Notes: a model not told the origin generated them from the sequence alone. A stretch of DNA of 64,000 nt from Acidaminobacter hydrogenoformans DSM 2784 (GCF_900103005.1 NZ_FMWL01000010.1:1-64000); one strand, 5' to 3'. Shown: positions 8,697 to 17,569, numbered from the stretch's first letter. Made by a program: numbers and translations.

Positions 8697-9854
8697 ATGA
8701 AGGATATTGCATTATCTAATTTGTTTAAATCTGTTCAGCCTTCACCTATGCTTCAAATGTTCGAAGCAGCGTCAAAGCACACAGGGCTGATCAGCCTTGG
8801 TATTGGGGAACCAGACGCCCATACGCATCCCAGTATTGTAGACGCAGCGGCGGAAGCTGCCAAGGCCGGGTTTACGCATTATCCACCAGTAAACGGATTT
8901 CAGGATCTGCGTATAGCCATTTCGGAATATTGGAGGGAGAAGTACGCCCTTGACTCTACGCCGGAGGAAGTCATCATCGGCGCAGGAGCCACACAAGCCA
9001 TTTATATGATCCTGCAAGCTTTAGTTAATCCAGGGGATGAAGTTATTGTACCGGATCCATGCTTTACGCCTTACATGCAAGCGATCGACTATGTATATGG
9101 TGTCCCGGTGCCTGTACCTCTTAAAGAAGATGACGCGTTCAATATGACCGCAGAGCTTCTGGAGTCTTGCATCACCCCTAAAACAAAAATCGTCATGCTC
9201 AATTCTCCAGGCAATCCGACGGGTGCCGTCATTGGGATGGAAGAGGCATTAAAAATCTGTGATGTCATAAAAAAACATGACCTTATTTTGATCTCAGATG
9301 AAATTTATGAGGCCTTTATTTATGAGGGTGAGCACATCTGCTTCGCGACGCTGCCGGACATGAAAGAGCGTACCTTTACAATTGCAGGTTTTTCTAAAAC
9401 TTATGCGATGTGTGGCTGGAGAATAGGTTATGCCATAGGTCCGAAAAAAGTCATAGACACCATGAAAATCATCAATATTGGCACCACCATGTGCATGAAT
9501 TCCGTATCTCAGAAAGCAGCCCTTTACGCGCTTAAAAATTGTGAACCTCAGGTCAAAGAAATGGTGGAAATCTATAAGGATCGCGTTGCGTATGCGCACA
9601 AACGCATCAACCAGATAAAAGGCTTGTCCTGCATAAAGCCGAAGGGTGCGTTCTATATATTTGCAAACATTGAAAAAACAGGAATGAAATCTGTTGAACT
9701 AGGCATGAAGTTGTTGGAAGAAGCTAAGGTTATCACAATTCCAGGGATCTCCTTTGGACCGAACAGCGACAATTTTATTCGAATTTCCTGTACAATTCCT
9801 ACTGAACAAATGGCAGAAGCGTTTGACAGAATAGAAGCGGTTTTAGGGAAGTAA
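8697..9854 (+). CDS. Class I/II PLP-dependent aminotransferase
   Basis: A 385-residue fold type I aminotransferase. It has NSPGNPTGAV, the pyridoxal-phosphate Lys in GFSKTYAMCGWRIGY (about residue 235), and the C-terminal Arg in NFIRISC that binds the alpha-carboxylate. It converts an amino acid and a 2-oxo acid; it resembles the AspC/AlaA/aromatic subgroup without a clear substrate. AGGAGG precedes the start. Likely co-transcribed with the acyltransferase before it and the symporter after it. Confidence 0.88.
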   Translation: MKDIALSNLFKSVQPSPMLQMFEAASKHTGLISLGIGEPDAHTHPSIVDAAAEAAKAGFTHYPPVNGFQDLRIAISEYWREKYALDSTPEEVIIGAGATQAIYMILQALVNPGDEVIVPDPCFTPYMQAIDYVYGVPVPVPLKEDDAFNMTAELLESCITPKTKIVMLNSPGNPTGAVIGMEEALKICDVIKKHDLILISDEIYEAFIYEGEHICFATLPDMKERTFTIAGFSKTYAMCGWRIGYAIGPKKVIDTMKIINIGTTMCMNSVSQKAALYALKNCEPQVKEMVEIYKDRVAYAHKRINQIKGLSCIKPKGAFYIFANIEKTGMKSVELGMKLLEEAKVITIPGISFGPNSDNFIRISCTIPTEQMAEAFDRIEAVLGK

Positions 9855-9899
9855 AGAACCCTTTTGAAACATACTATTCCAAATAGGGAGGATCTAACC

Positions 9900-11282
9900 A
9901 TGGCGGTAGAATCCAATGTAACAGCAGAACGTATAAAAGATCAAAATCCAAGAGATCAATTTAAGTCTCAATTGGGATTTATCTTCGCTGCAGCTGGCTC
10001 GGCGGTCGGCCTCGGGAACATCTGGCGTTTTCCTTACATCACAGGAACAAATGGCGGGGGCGCTTTTGTTCTGGTCTATCTCATTTGCATGCTGTTAATA
10101 GGTGTCAGTCTCTTGCTGGTGGAGTTTACGATTGGTCGCAGTGGGAAATCCAATGCTATTGACAGTTATAGAAAGATAAGAAAATGGGCAAAATGGATTG
10201 GATTTCTCGGCTTCTTCTCAGCGTTTATTTTCTTATCGTACTATTCAGTCGTCAGCGGTTGGACGGTGTTCTATTCCATCCAGTCTTTCTTTGGACTTAA
10301 TGGATTAGCGCCGGATCAAATGGGTAATTTCTTTGGAGCGTTTATCTCAGATCCAGTAAAACCCCTGCTCTATCACGGCGTTTTCATGGCCTTGACGGTC
10401 TTCATCATTATTAAAGGGATTTCTCAGGGCATTGAAAAGTACACAAAAATCATGATGCCCATGCTATTTGTCCTTCTGATTGTGCTTGTGGGCCGCTCGA
10501 TGACACTTCCAAATGCATGGGAGGGCATAAAGTGGTACCTGACACCTGACCTTTCAAAAGTGACTGCGGGGGTCTGGATTGCTGCACTAGGCCAGGTGTT
10601 CTTCAGCCTAAGTGTTGGCATGTCGGGCATGGTAACTTATGCCAGCTATCTGAATGAAAAAGAAAATCTTCCAAAGACCTCTCTCATTGTTTCATTGATG
10701 GATTCTGCAGTCGCGCTGTTAGCCGGTCTCATCATCTTCCCGGCAGTGTTCTCCTTTGGCATGGAGCCAGGCGCCGGACCTGGTCTCGTCTTTATCACAC
10801 TACCTGCTGTCTTCGCGCAAATGCCGCTTGGCTCACTATTTTCATTTATGTTCTTTGTACTGTTGGCTATTGCGTGTCTGACCTCTTCGATCTCCATCTT
10901 GGAAATGCCAGTTTCCTATTTGATTGAAAAATTTAAATTGTCGCGTATGAATGCTTCGCTTTTAGTGGGTGCCATTGCCTATGTTCTTGGAATCGCTGTT
11001 TCTTTCAGCTTTGGCATATGGGGTGACGTCACTTTCTTTGGAAAAGGCATCTTCGACCTTTTCGACTATTTTGGCTCCAACATTTCCCTGCCGCTCGGCG
11101 GTCTGGCAGCTGCAATCCTGGTAGGTTGGTTCTGGGGTGAAAAAGAGGCCGTTGCTGAAGTATCCAATAATGGCACAATCCAGGGCAGCATAGTTAAAAT
11201 CTGGTTCCCGGTAGTCAAGTATGTTGTGCCGATCGTTATTGTACTGATTTTCCTTTCGAATCTTGGAATCCTAAAAATTTAG
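9900..11282 (+). CDS. Sodium-dependent NSS-family amino-acid symporter
   Basis: About 460 residues with 11-12 membrane segments in a LeuT-like fold. The TM1 signature GSAVGLGNIWRFPY with following NGGGAF is the Na+/substrate site. Bacterial members import amino acids with Na+. The ATG at 9900 has GGGAGGA in place; an upstream in-frame TTG at 9864 has none. It is third in the putative operon and is followed by a terminator, so it probably imports the substrate of the preceding aminotransferase. Confidence 0.9.
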   Translation: MAVESNVTAERIKDQNPRDQFKSQLGFIFAAAGSAVGLGNIWRFPYITGTNGGGAFVLVYLICMLLIGVSLLLVEFTIGRSGKSNAIDSYRKIRKWAKWIGFLGFFSAFIFLSYYSVVSGWTVFYSIQSFFGLNGLAPDQMGNFFGAFISDPVKPLLYHGVFMALTVFIIIKGISQGIEKYTKIMMPMLFVLLIVLVGRSMTLPNAWEGIKWYLTPDLSKVTAGVWIAALGQVFFSLSVGMSGMVTYASYLNEKENLPKTSLIVSLMDSAVALLAGLIIFPAVFSFGMEPGAGPGLVFITLPAVFAQMPLGSLFSFMFFVLLAIACLTSSISILEMPVSYLIEKFKLSRMNASLLVGAIAYVLGIAVSFSFGIWGDVTFFGKGIFDLFDYFGSNISLPLGGLAAAILVGWFWGEKEAVAEVSNNGTIQGSIVKIWFPVVKYVVPIVIVLIFLSNLGILKI

Positions 11283-11305
11283 TTTGAATTACACTCATGA
11301 ATCTG

Positions 11306-11340
11306 GCGGGAGCGGGTTATGTTATCCCTCCCGCTATTTT
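11306..11340 (+). terminator. Terminator after the NSS symporter
   Basis: GCGGGAG (11306-11312) pairs with CTCCCGC (11328-11334) and is followed by TATTTT, just before the buk ribosome site region. Confidence 0.6.
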
Positions 11341-11389
11341 CATAGACAATAGCAACTGTCTTAATCTCTGACGGAGGAGGCTTCAGATA

Positions 11390-12448
11390 ATGGATTTATT
11401 GGTTATAAATATTGGTGGATCTTCTACAAAAATTGCATTGTTTAATAATAAAGAGATGATAAAAGCCCATACCATAAGGCATTCTGTAGATGAGCTAAAG
11501 TTATTTAAGGATATATGGGATCAGTATGAGTTCAGAAAAGCATCTGTATTAGACTATTGCAAGAAAAATCAAATTGATATTGAAAACCTTGGCGCAATAG
11601 TTTCAAGAGGACCTTCTGTGAAACCAATTAAATCAGGGGTCTACAAAATTAGTGAGGATATGGTAAGAGATGCGGAAAGCAATAAATACGGAACGCATCC
11701 ATGCGGATTGGGATGTAAAATGGCCATGGAAATTTCAAACAATAGAATTTTAGCATTGACTGTGGATCCACCTTGTGTGGATGAAATGATCCCTGCTGCA
11801 AGATATACCGGATTACCCTCCATAAAGAGACATAGTTTTTTTCAAGCATTGAATCATAAAGCTGTAGCGAAAAGATTAGCGATGCAATTAGATAGAAAAT
11901 ATGAAGAGATGAATATTGTAGTCTGTCATTTGGGAAGCGGCATATCTGTTGCATCACATTCTTTTGGAAGAGTGATTGATGTTACGAATGGACTTGATGG
12001 AGATGCGCCATTTGGATTAGACAGGGTAGGAACTTTGCCTGCGGGAGATTGGATGAGATTCTGTTTATCCGGTGAGCATACGAGGACTGATCTTGAGCGA
12101 ATATTAAATGGCGGTGGTGGAATGATGGCACATCTTGGCACGAATTCCGCAATCGAGGTTGAAAAAATGATTAAAGATGGGGACAAAAAAGCTGAAGAAG
12201 TCTATGATGCTATGGCTTTTAATGTTATAAAGGGCGTTGGAGCAGCTTCAAGTATATTTGGATCTAAACCAGATGCCATCATTTTTACTGGTGGATTGGC
12301 GAATTCAGATTACTTTATTGAAAAACTGAAATGCAAGCTTAGCTGGATTGCTAATATTTTTGTATTTGCAGGCGAAGATGAAATGTTGGCTCTTGCTGAG
12401 GGGGCATTACGAGCTCTGAACAATGAAGAGGCGCTGATAGAATACTAA
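11390..12448 (+). CDS. buk: Butyrate kinase
   Basis: A 352-residue ASKHA-fold kinase with the phosphate loop INIGGSSTK at residues 6-14, CHLGSGIS near residue 181 and IFTGGLA near residue 300. It is full length for Buk and makes ATP from butyryl (or branched-chain acyl) phosphate. GGAGGAG lies 12 bases upstream. It is followed at once by phosphotransbutyrylase, in the order buk-ptb, the reverse of the classical clostridial ptb-buk. The gene is markedly AT-richer (ATA, AGA, TTA codons) than the genes to its left, which suggests separate ancestry. Confidence 0.93.
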   Translation: MDLLVINIGGSSTKIALFNNKEMIKAHTIRHSVDELKLFKDIWDQYEFRKASVLDYCKKNQIDIENLGAIVSRGPSVKPIKSGVYKISEDMVRDAESNKYGTHPCGLGCKMAMEISNNRILALTVDPPCVDEMIPAARYTGLPSIKRHSFFQALNHKAVAKRLAMQLDRKYEEMNIVVCHLGSGISVASHSFGRVIDVTNGLDGDAPFGLDRVGTLPAGDWMRFCLSGEHTRTDLERILNGGGGMMAHLGTNSAIEVEKMIKDGDKKAEEVYDAMAFNVIKGVGAASSIFGSKPDAIIFTGGLANSDYFIEKLKCKLSWIANIFVFAGEDEMLALAEGALRALNNEEALIEY

Positions 12449-12454
12449 TCCAAA

Positions 12455-13411
12455 ATGGATGGTGAAATGATGATTATTAGTATCAATCAAATTTATGAAG
12501 AAGTAAAAAATGAAGATAAATTGACAGTTGTAGTCGCTTGTGCAGATGAAGATGAAGTGGCAGTAGCAAAAAAAGCGATTGATCTTGAAATTGCAAAATT
12601 CATTTTTATTGGAGACGAAAATATAATTCGGGAAGCAATTGTGAAGCATGGTGTTGATCTTAATTCAATTGAAATTGTAAATGAGAAGGATCACCAACAA
12701 GCAGCTTTTCAAGCTATGACATTGGTAAAGGATAAAAAAGCGCATATTCCAATGAAAGGCCTGATGCATACGGAGGTTTTTTTGAAAGCAGTGCTTGATA
12801 AGGACATTGGTTTGCGATCAAATAAAAGAATGACACAAGTGACGGTTTTCGATGGTTACAATGGTGAACTGCAGTTTTTAACAGATTGCGCAATCAATAT
12901 TAAGCCTGATTTAATGAGCAAGAAGCTCATTATTGAAAATGCGGTTGAGCTTGCAAGGGATTTTGGTTATGAAATACCATTAGTGGCTCTGCTCGGTTCT
13001 GTTGAAACAATAAGTGAATCGATGCCTGATACATTAGAGAGTGCTGTATTAACTCAAATGAACCGTCGTGGACAAATAAAGAACTGTATTGTTGATGGGC
13101 CATTATCACTTGACAACGCTATATGTTTGGAAGCGGCAAACCGCAAAAAAATTGCCTCTCCTGTGGCGGGTAAAGCACATATACTTGTTGCTTCTGAGCT
13201 GACGGTTTCCAATACTTTCAGTAAAGCATTGATGTATTATGCAAATGTTGAATGTGCATCAGTACTGGTGGGTACTAAATCACCTGTGATCATGACATCA
13301 AGAACTGATAAGTTAAAAAATAAAGTAAATGCAATTACAGCAGCATGTTATCTGTACAATAAAGAAAAACATTCATTGCAAGAAGGTGGTTACACATATG
13401 GAGACTGTTAA
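12455..13411 (+). CDS. ptb: Phosphate butyryltransferase
   Basis: A 318-residue enzyme of the Ptb/Pta family that converts acyl-CoA and phosphate to acyl phosphate for Buk. The family core (HIPMKGLMHTEVFLKAVL, then VDGPLSLDNA and AGKAHILVASELTVSNTF) is intact. The true start is probably the ATG at 12467 or 12470, since GGTGA precedes those; the coordinates give the longest reading. It shares the AT-rich character of buk and overlaps the following esterase. Confidence 0.92.
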   Translation: MDGEMMIISINQIYEEVKNEDKLTVVVACADEDEVAVAKKAIDLEIAKFIFIGDENIIREAIVKHGVDLNSIEIVNEKDHQQAAFQAMTLVKDKKAHIPMKGLMHTEVFLKAVLDKDIGLRSNKRMTQVTVFDGYNGELQFLTDCAINIKPDLMSKKLIIENAVELARDFGYEIPLVALLGSVETISESMPDTLESAVLTQMNRRGQIKNCIVDGPLSLDNAICLEAANRKKIASPVAGKAHILVASELTVSNTFSKALMYYANVECASVLVGTKSPVIMTSRTDKLKNKVNAITAACYLYNKEKHSLQEGGYTYGDC

Positions 13412-14249
13412 AGTACTAAAAAACATTGTATATGGTGAAACAGAACGGGAAAACTTGACTGCAGACATCTATTTGCCGTTAAACAGAAAAAGTATTCCTA
13501 TTGTTATACTAATTCATGGTGGCGCCTTTCAGGCTGGATCAAAGGAAATGTATGAAAATTGGGGCGCGTATTTGGCTCAAAATGGATTTTGTGCGATGTC
13601 AATTAATTACCGTCTTTCTGGTCCAGACTATCCTTCATATCCGGGTGTTTTGGAGGATGTGTCAAAATCTATTAACTATTTGGTTGCCAAGGCAAATGAA
13701 TGGGAGCTTGATCCAATGAATGTGGCTTTTGTAGGCGATTCTGCAGGTGCTTATTTGAGTACTTTGGCAGCGTTAAAAAGTGGCATATCAAGTTATAGGG
13801 TAAAGCTGATTGTATCGTTATATGGCGTTTTCGATATTGTTGAGTGGGAAGAATATACAAATAGGACGCGAACAGACTTTGTTGTTGGTAAACTGTTTGG
13901 AACAAGCTCATTTTTAGGATTTGACTTGTACCAAGAAGCAAATCCAATGGTTCAAATTGAAAAAGTAAGCAGATATCATAAATTTGACACTGAATTTTTG
14001 CTAATATATGGTGAAAAAGATGACATTGTAATACCTGAAAAGCAAACCATCGCTTTTTCAAATAAACTCAAAGCTTTGGGGATTCCTTACACCATACACA
14101 GCGTAAGTGATTGGGGTCATTTTTGGTTTACCAAGAATGAAAATATGAGTAGCCATAGTGAAGAGGGTGACTTGACTAAGGAACCAATTTCGAAAATCAA
14201 ACCCGTCATTATGGATAAGCTGAATTCTAAGTTGAAAAAGACTATCTGA
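13398..14249 (+). CDS. Alpha/beta-hydrolase, acetyl-esterase/lipase type
   Basis: About 283 residues. The oxyanion-hole motif HGGAF near residue 35, the nucleophile elbow GDSAGAY near residue 110, an acid in YGEKDDI and a His in DWGHFWF make a complete triad. The ATG at 13398 has AAGGTGG upstream and overlaps the end of ptb by 14 bases, implying co-translation. It might release a short-chain acid or act on a thioester or ester in the Ptb-Buk pathway; substrate unknown. AT-rich like its two upstream neighbours. Confidence 0.82.
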   Translation: METVKVLKNIVYGETERENLTADIYLPLNRKSIPIVILIHGGAFQAGSKEMYENWGAYLAQNGFCAMSINYRLSGPDYPSYPGVLEDVSKSINYLVAKANEWELDPMNVAFVGDSAGAYLSTLAALKSGISSYRVKLIVSLYGVFDIVEWEEYTNRTRTDFVVGKLFGTSSFLGFDLYQEANPMVQIEKVSRYHKFDTEFLLIYGEKDDIVIPEKQTIAFSNKLKALGIPYTIHSVSDWGHFWFTKNENMSSHSEEGDLTKEPISKIKPVIMDKLNSKLKKTI

Positions 14250-14303
14250 TGATACATTGAACAAGTGATTTAGGTGGATAGTGGAAAAGGAATGAAGAAA
14301 TAG

Positions 14304-14345
14304 AAACGACAAAGAGGAAGGCTCACGCCTTCCTCTTTGTCGTTT
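14304..14345. terminator. Strong bidirectional terminator
   Basis: Perfect 19-base arms (14304-14322 and 14327-14345) around a four-base loop, with A/T tails on both strands. It separates the esterase from the converging regulator B. Confidence 0.85.
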
Positions 14346-14361
14346 TATTGTTACTAATGTA

Positions 14362-15210
14362 CTATCTCTCTACCGGACAGTGGACCCATAGAACCTGGCT
14401 GACTTTTTTTCCCGGGTTGGTCCAGCTATGGAAATCACTTGATTTAAAATACATGGCGTCTCCGGCTTTCATGTTGTAAACCTCGGTATGGTTCAGAGTG
14501 ACTCTGAACTGTCCCTGGACGACATAAATAAATTCCTCTCCATTATGCTGATGTGTTTCAGGCGCGCCCGCGCCTGGCTCCACATAGAACATGACCGGAA
14601 ACAGCACATGTTCTTTTTGGGAAATCAAAGACTTCAGCGTTACCCCGGGAATTCCCGCTTGAATAGGCTCCCCGGTATCATGCTCAATCAAATGTCTCTG
14701 GGCTTCTTCCGGTTCGAAAAAATGCAGGACGCTTTTTCCGTAGAAGGAAGCGAGTCTTTCGAGAATATTGTAGGAAATGTTGGCTTGGCCGTTTTCGATT
14801 TTGCTGAGGTAGGAAATGGAAATGCCGACCTGCCGGGCGACATCCTCAAGTGTCAGCTTTTGATTGTCACGGTATTGGCGCCATTTGCTGCCGATGAGTT
14901 TTCTGTCTGGCTGGTTTGAGGTTCCGGCGGCTTCAAAGCCTGACAGGGTAGGCGGTGTTGCGACTTGCGAGGCCAGCAGGCTTTTTATGGCTTTTGAACC
15001 CATCCTGTCATCTATAGAGTACTGTTTGATTTTTTTTAGAAGTTCAATATCATCAAGACTATAAATCCTGTAGCTGTTGGCGCTGCGTTGCGCCACAAAA
15101 TAACCCTGTTTTTCCCAGTTTCGAATAGTGGCTGGGACGACGCCCAGGATCTGGGCTACTTCATTTATGCTAAAGTAGAGCGGCGTATTGATCTCAGTTG
15201 TATTAGACAT
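14362..15210 (-). CDS. MerR-XRE-cupin fusion transcription regulator B
   Basis: A 282-residue paralogue of the regulator at 6411-7259, alignable without gaps over nearly its whole length, with the same three domains and conserved cupin ligands (PETHQHNGEEFIYV; Asn replaces one His next to the ligand set). XRE helix-turn-helix VGISISYLSKIENGQANIS. It closes the other side of the amino-acid/butyrate cassette and is transcribed towards it. Its minus-strand -10 (TATAAT) reads at 15243-15248 and is flanked by TTCGTAA/TTACGAA (15227-15233, 15257-15263), a possible operator. Different operator arms from regulator A suggest that the two have diverged in target. Confidence 0.9.
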   Translation of the reverse strand: MSNTTEINTPLYFSINEVAQILGVVPATIRNWEKQGYFVAQRSANSYRIYSLDDIELLKKIKQYSIDDRMGSKAIKSLLASQVATPPTLSGFEAAGTSNQPDRKLIGSKWRQYRDNQKLTLEDVARQVGISISYLSKIENGQANISYNILERLASFYGKSVLHFFEPEEAQRHLIEHDTGEPIQAGIPGVTLKSLISQKEHVLFPVMFYVEPGAGAPETHQHNGEEFIYVVQGQFRVTLNHTEVYNMKAGDAMYFKSSDFHSWTNPGKKVSQVLWVHCPVER

Positions 15211-15397
15211 AGAGTTCCCTCCAATATTCGTAAATTATTAGTATTATACCCTAAACTTACGAAAATCCATAATGAAAAATGAACGTTGGTTGTTAAGATT
15301 GAAGAACCACGACTGAAGTCACGGGTGTGCGCCGTGATTTAATCAATGAATAGGTGTAAAATTTGAACTTTTTGAGTTGACTTTGTTAAATTTTCGT

Positions 15398-15431
15398 GAG
15401 ATATTATTATCATAAATGATAATAATATCTC
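15398..15431. promoter_or_regulatory. Perfect 15-bp palindrome in the promoter of the CPBP gene
   Basis: GAGATATTATTATCA (15398-15412), loop TAAA, then its exact complement (15417-15431). A -35 TTGACT at 15377-15382 places the -10 (GATATT, about 15400) inside the left arm, so this looks like an operator. The arms contain GATAAT/ATTATC hexamers as in Fur-family sites, but in the opposite arrangement to a classic Fur box. Confidence 0.55.
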
Positions 15432-15485
15432 ATATGAAAATGAAACTGCTGCTGCATACTGAAACAGGAAAATGGAGGTACAGTT

Positions 15486-16250
15486 ATGAAAGCTATGACT
15501 AAAGTAGTGTGGTTAGCCCTGATTGGCGCTGCTTCCGGTATACTGATCGCTTATTATCAGTATTTGACCATGGCGCCTGAGTTGGCCAGTGCTCTTATGG
15601 ACCAGTTGGGTTCTTTGGGAATGCTCTTTGTGGTCTCTGGTCTTCAAACAGCTGTGTTGACGGCAGTCGCAGCCGCAATTGGATTCAAGCTCAGAACAAA
15701 GCTGGAGCTCCCTGAAGCAAAGCTCCCGGACAAAAGTGGCATTTTGGCTGCTTTGGCGATTGGCTTTGCCTCTTCACTGGTTATAACGTTAGCTGAAAAA
15801 TTTGTTTTTATGCAGTATCTTCCTGATGCAATGGAAAGCTTCAGCTTTTCGCCTTTATATCTTGCAGCAGCTGTACTCTATGGCGGTATCATTGAGGAGG
15901 TCCTTTTGCGGCTGGGGCTTATGACAGTCATTCTATGGCTTCTGACCAGATCCCAGAAAAAACAAAATGCAGCAGAGGGGCTGGAGCCTGCAAAACGTCA
16001 TGTCAGTGACCTCCAGGCTTGGATTGCCATTTCGGTTTCTGCGCTGCTCTTCGCACTGGGGCATTTGCCTGCGACGGCTCAAATGATAGGACTTTCTGTG
16101 CCCATTGTGATCAGATCGCTGCTTTTGAATGGTTTTGCTGGCATTGGATTTGGATGGCTCTATTGGAAGAAAGGGCTGATTTATGCCATGCTTGCGCATA
16201 TCATGGCGCATGTTTTCAATCAACTCGTCCTGATGCCGCTTTTCTTGTAA
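15486..16250 (+). CDS. CPBP-family intramembrane metalloprotease
   Basis: A 254-residue membrane protein with about seven hydrophobic segments. The CPBP (Abi/CAAX-like) motifs are present: EEVLLR (EExxxR) near residue 138, FALGHLP and HIMAHVFN supplying the metal-binding histidines. Members cleave peptides within the membrane, for instance in bacteriocin immunity or prenyl-protein processing; the target here is unknown. The next gene, a winged-helix regulator, starts 28 bases later, so the two are probably one operon. Confidence 0.85.
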   Translation: MKAMTKVVWLALIGAASGILIAYYQYLTMAPELASALMDQLGSLGMLFVVSGLQTAVLTAVAAAIGFKLRTKLELPEAKLPDKSGILAALAIGFASSLVITLAEKFVFMQYLPDAMESFSFSPLYLAAAVLYGGIIEEVLLRLGLMTVILWLLTRSQKKQNAAEGLEPAKRHVSDLQAWIAISVSALLFALGHLPATAQMIGLSVPIVIRSLLLNGFAGIGFGWLYWKKGLIYAMLAHIMAHVFNQLVLMPLFL

Positions 16251-16277
16251 AGAATATACCAACGGGGAGGGATCGCT

Positions 16278-16811
16278 ATGAAGGTACTCAGTGAATTATT
16301 GAACCCTGTACGGATGAAAATTGTTCAAGTTATCTCAGAAAAGGGCACAGCGACGTCAAAGGAAATTGCTGAGGCGGTTCCCGGTGTGCCTATTGCCAGC
16401 CTATATCGACATATTAAAAAGCTATTTGAAATAGGCATACTTGAGGTTATATCAGAAACACCCGTCCGCGGAACTGTGGAAAAAACCTACAGAGTGAGAT
16501 CTCAGCCCTTTGAAGCTATAGAAGAAGCTGTGGCTTCCGGAGACAGGGACGCCCACTACGAATTGTTTTACACCTTTGCCATGTCTATGCTTATGGATTT
16601 CTCAAATTATATTGCGGGGCCGAACTATGATTTGGTCAACGACCGCGTTGGCTTCAGAAGCTATCCCATTTATATGACGGACGAAGTTTGTGATGATTTT
16701 CTTAAGGATTTTAGCGATCTTTTGGTTAAATATCTTGGTCCAAATGCTAAGTCGGAAGGGCGGCTGCGTAAGTTTTCCTTTGCGCTGATGCCAGGGGATG
16801 AAAAACAATAG
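16278..16811 (+). CDS. Winged-helix (ArsR-like) transcription regulator
   Basis: A 177-residue protein whose residues 1-80 form a winged helix (NPVRMKIVQVISEKG, then PIASLYRHIKKLFEIGILEV), followed by a roughly 95-residue C-terminal part without a recognised domain. The MKIVQ...SLYRHIK pattern matches regulators that sit beside CPBP or efflux genes. It may bind the 15398-15431 palindrome and control its own operon; this is inference. Confidence 0.8.
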   Translation: MKVLSELLNPVRMKIVQVISEKGTATSKEIAEAVPGVPIASLYRHIKKLFEIGILEVISETPVRGTVEKTYRVRSQPFEAIEEAVASGDRDAHYELFYTFAMSMLMDFSNYIAGPNYDLVNDRVGFRSYPIYMTDEVCDDFLKDFSDLLVKYLGPNAKSEGRLRKFSFALMPGDEKQ

Positions 16812-16968
16812 ACTTGGAGCGTTGTAAACTAAGACGGTGACGCGTCGCTCAGCTTAAACAAAAACACCCAACCATTTACAAAATTAGAAACATCAGCTAT
16901 ACTAAAGAAAAAGGGAGTCCTAACGGGGCTCCCCTGTATTTTATCCGGAAAGGAAGGAACTGGAGACC

Positions 16969-17385
16969 ATGAGTCGAGCAATCGTGTTGACAAAAATAGA
17001 CCAGGAACGTTTAATAAAACTGGCAGCCCATGAACGTGAATTCGGAAAAGCGAGAGAATCCAAAGAGCTGAAGGACCTGCAGATGGAGCTTGAGCGCGCG
17101 CAGGTGGTTTCCCCGGAACACATCCCAGCGGGAACCATCACCATGAATTCCAAGTTTCTTTTAAAGCATCTGGATTCAGAGGAGGTTACTGAGTATAGCC
17201 TCGTTTACCCTGAGGATGCGGATTTCCTTGAAAACAAGATTTCCGTCATGGCGCCCATTGGCACCGCTATGCTGGGCTATCAGGAGGGTGATGAGGTCGA
17301 ATGGCAAGTCCCTGCCGGGACCGTGCGGTTGCGCATAGAAAAAGTCCTGTATCAGCCAGAGGCGTCTGGTGACTTCGAGCTTTAG
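16969..17385 (+). CDS. Rnk/GreA-like RNA polymerase-binding protein
   Basis: A 138-residue protein with a short helical N-terminal part (residues 1-45) and a C-terminal GreA/GreB-type FKBP-like domain (TEYSLVYPEDADFLENKISVMAPIGTAMLG, then GDEVEW). The N-terminal coiled coil is much shorter than in GreA, as in Rnk, a regulator that binds RNA polymerase but does not stimulate cleavage. Single gene with its own terminator. GGAAGGA precedes the ATG. Confidence 0.82.
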   Translation: MSRAIVLTKIDQERLIKLAAHEREFGKARESKELKDLQMELERAQVVSPEHIPAGTITMNSKFLLKHLDSEEVTEYSLVYPEDADFLENKISVMAPIGTAMLGYQEGDEVEWQVPAGTVRLRIEKVLYQPEASGDFEL

Positions 17386-17453
17386 GCGACCGGCCACATA
17401 GGAGTTTTCGAAGGCGATCCGCGAGAAGGTGGCGCGACAATTTCAAAGAAAGA

Positions 17454-17480
17454 GGGAGCACGCGAGTGCTCCCTTCGTTA
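17454..17480 (+). terminator. Terminator after the Rnk-like gene
   Basis: GGGAGCAC-GCGA-GTGCTCCC hairpin (17454-17473) followed by a T-rich run. Confidence 0.8.
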
Positions 17481-17522
17481 TTTTTTGAGGATTTTGCCGA
17501 TGGTCTTTGCCCAGACCAATTT

Positions 17523-17562
17523 GGTGCGGCCCAGTCCCGCATGGTGCGCCCCTGTCCCGTCC
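17523..17562 (-). repeat. GGGGACAGG-family dispersed repeat, copy 1
   Basis: On the minus strand this reads GGACGGGACAGGGGCGCACC followed by GCGGGACTGGGCCGCACC, matching the unit found at 33688, 35097, 40905, 45641, 54151 and 60427. It lies between converging genes and just after a TTTGCCGATGGTC copy at 17492-17505. Confidence 0.6.
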
Positions 17563-17569
17563 TGAAAGA

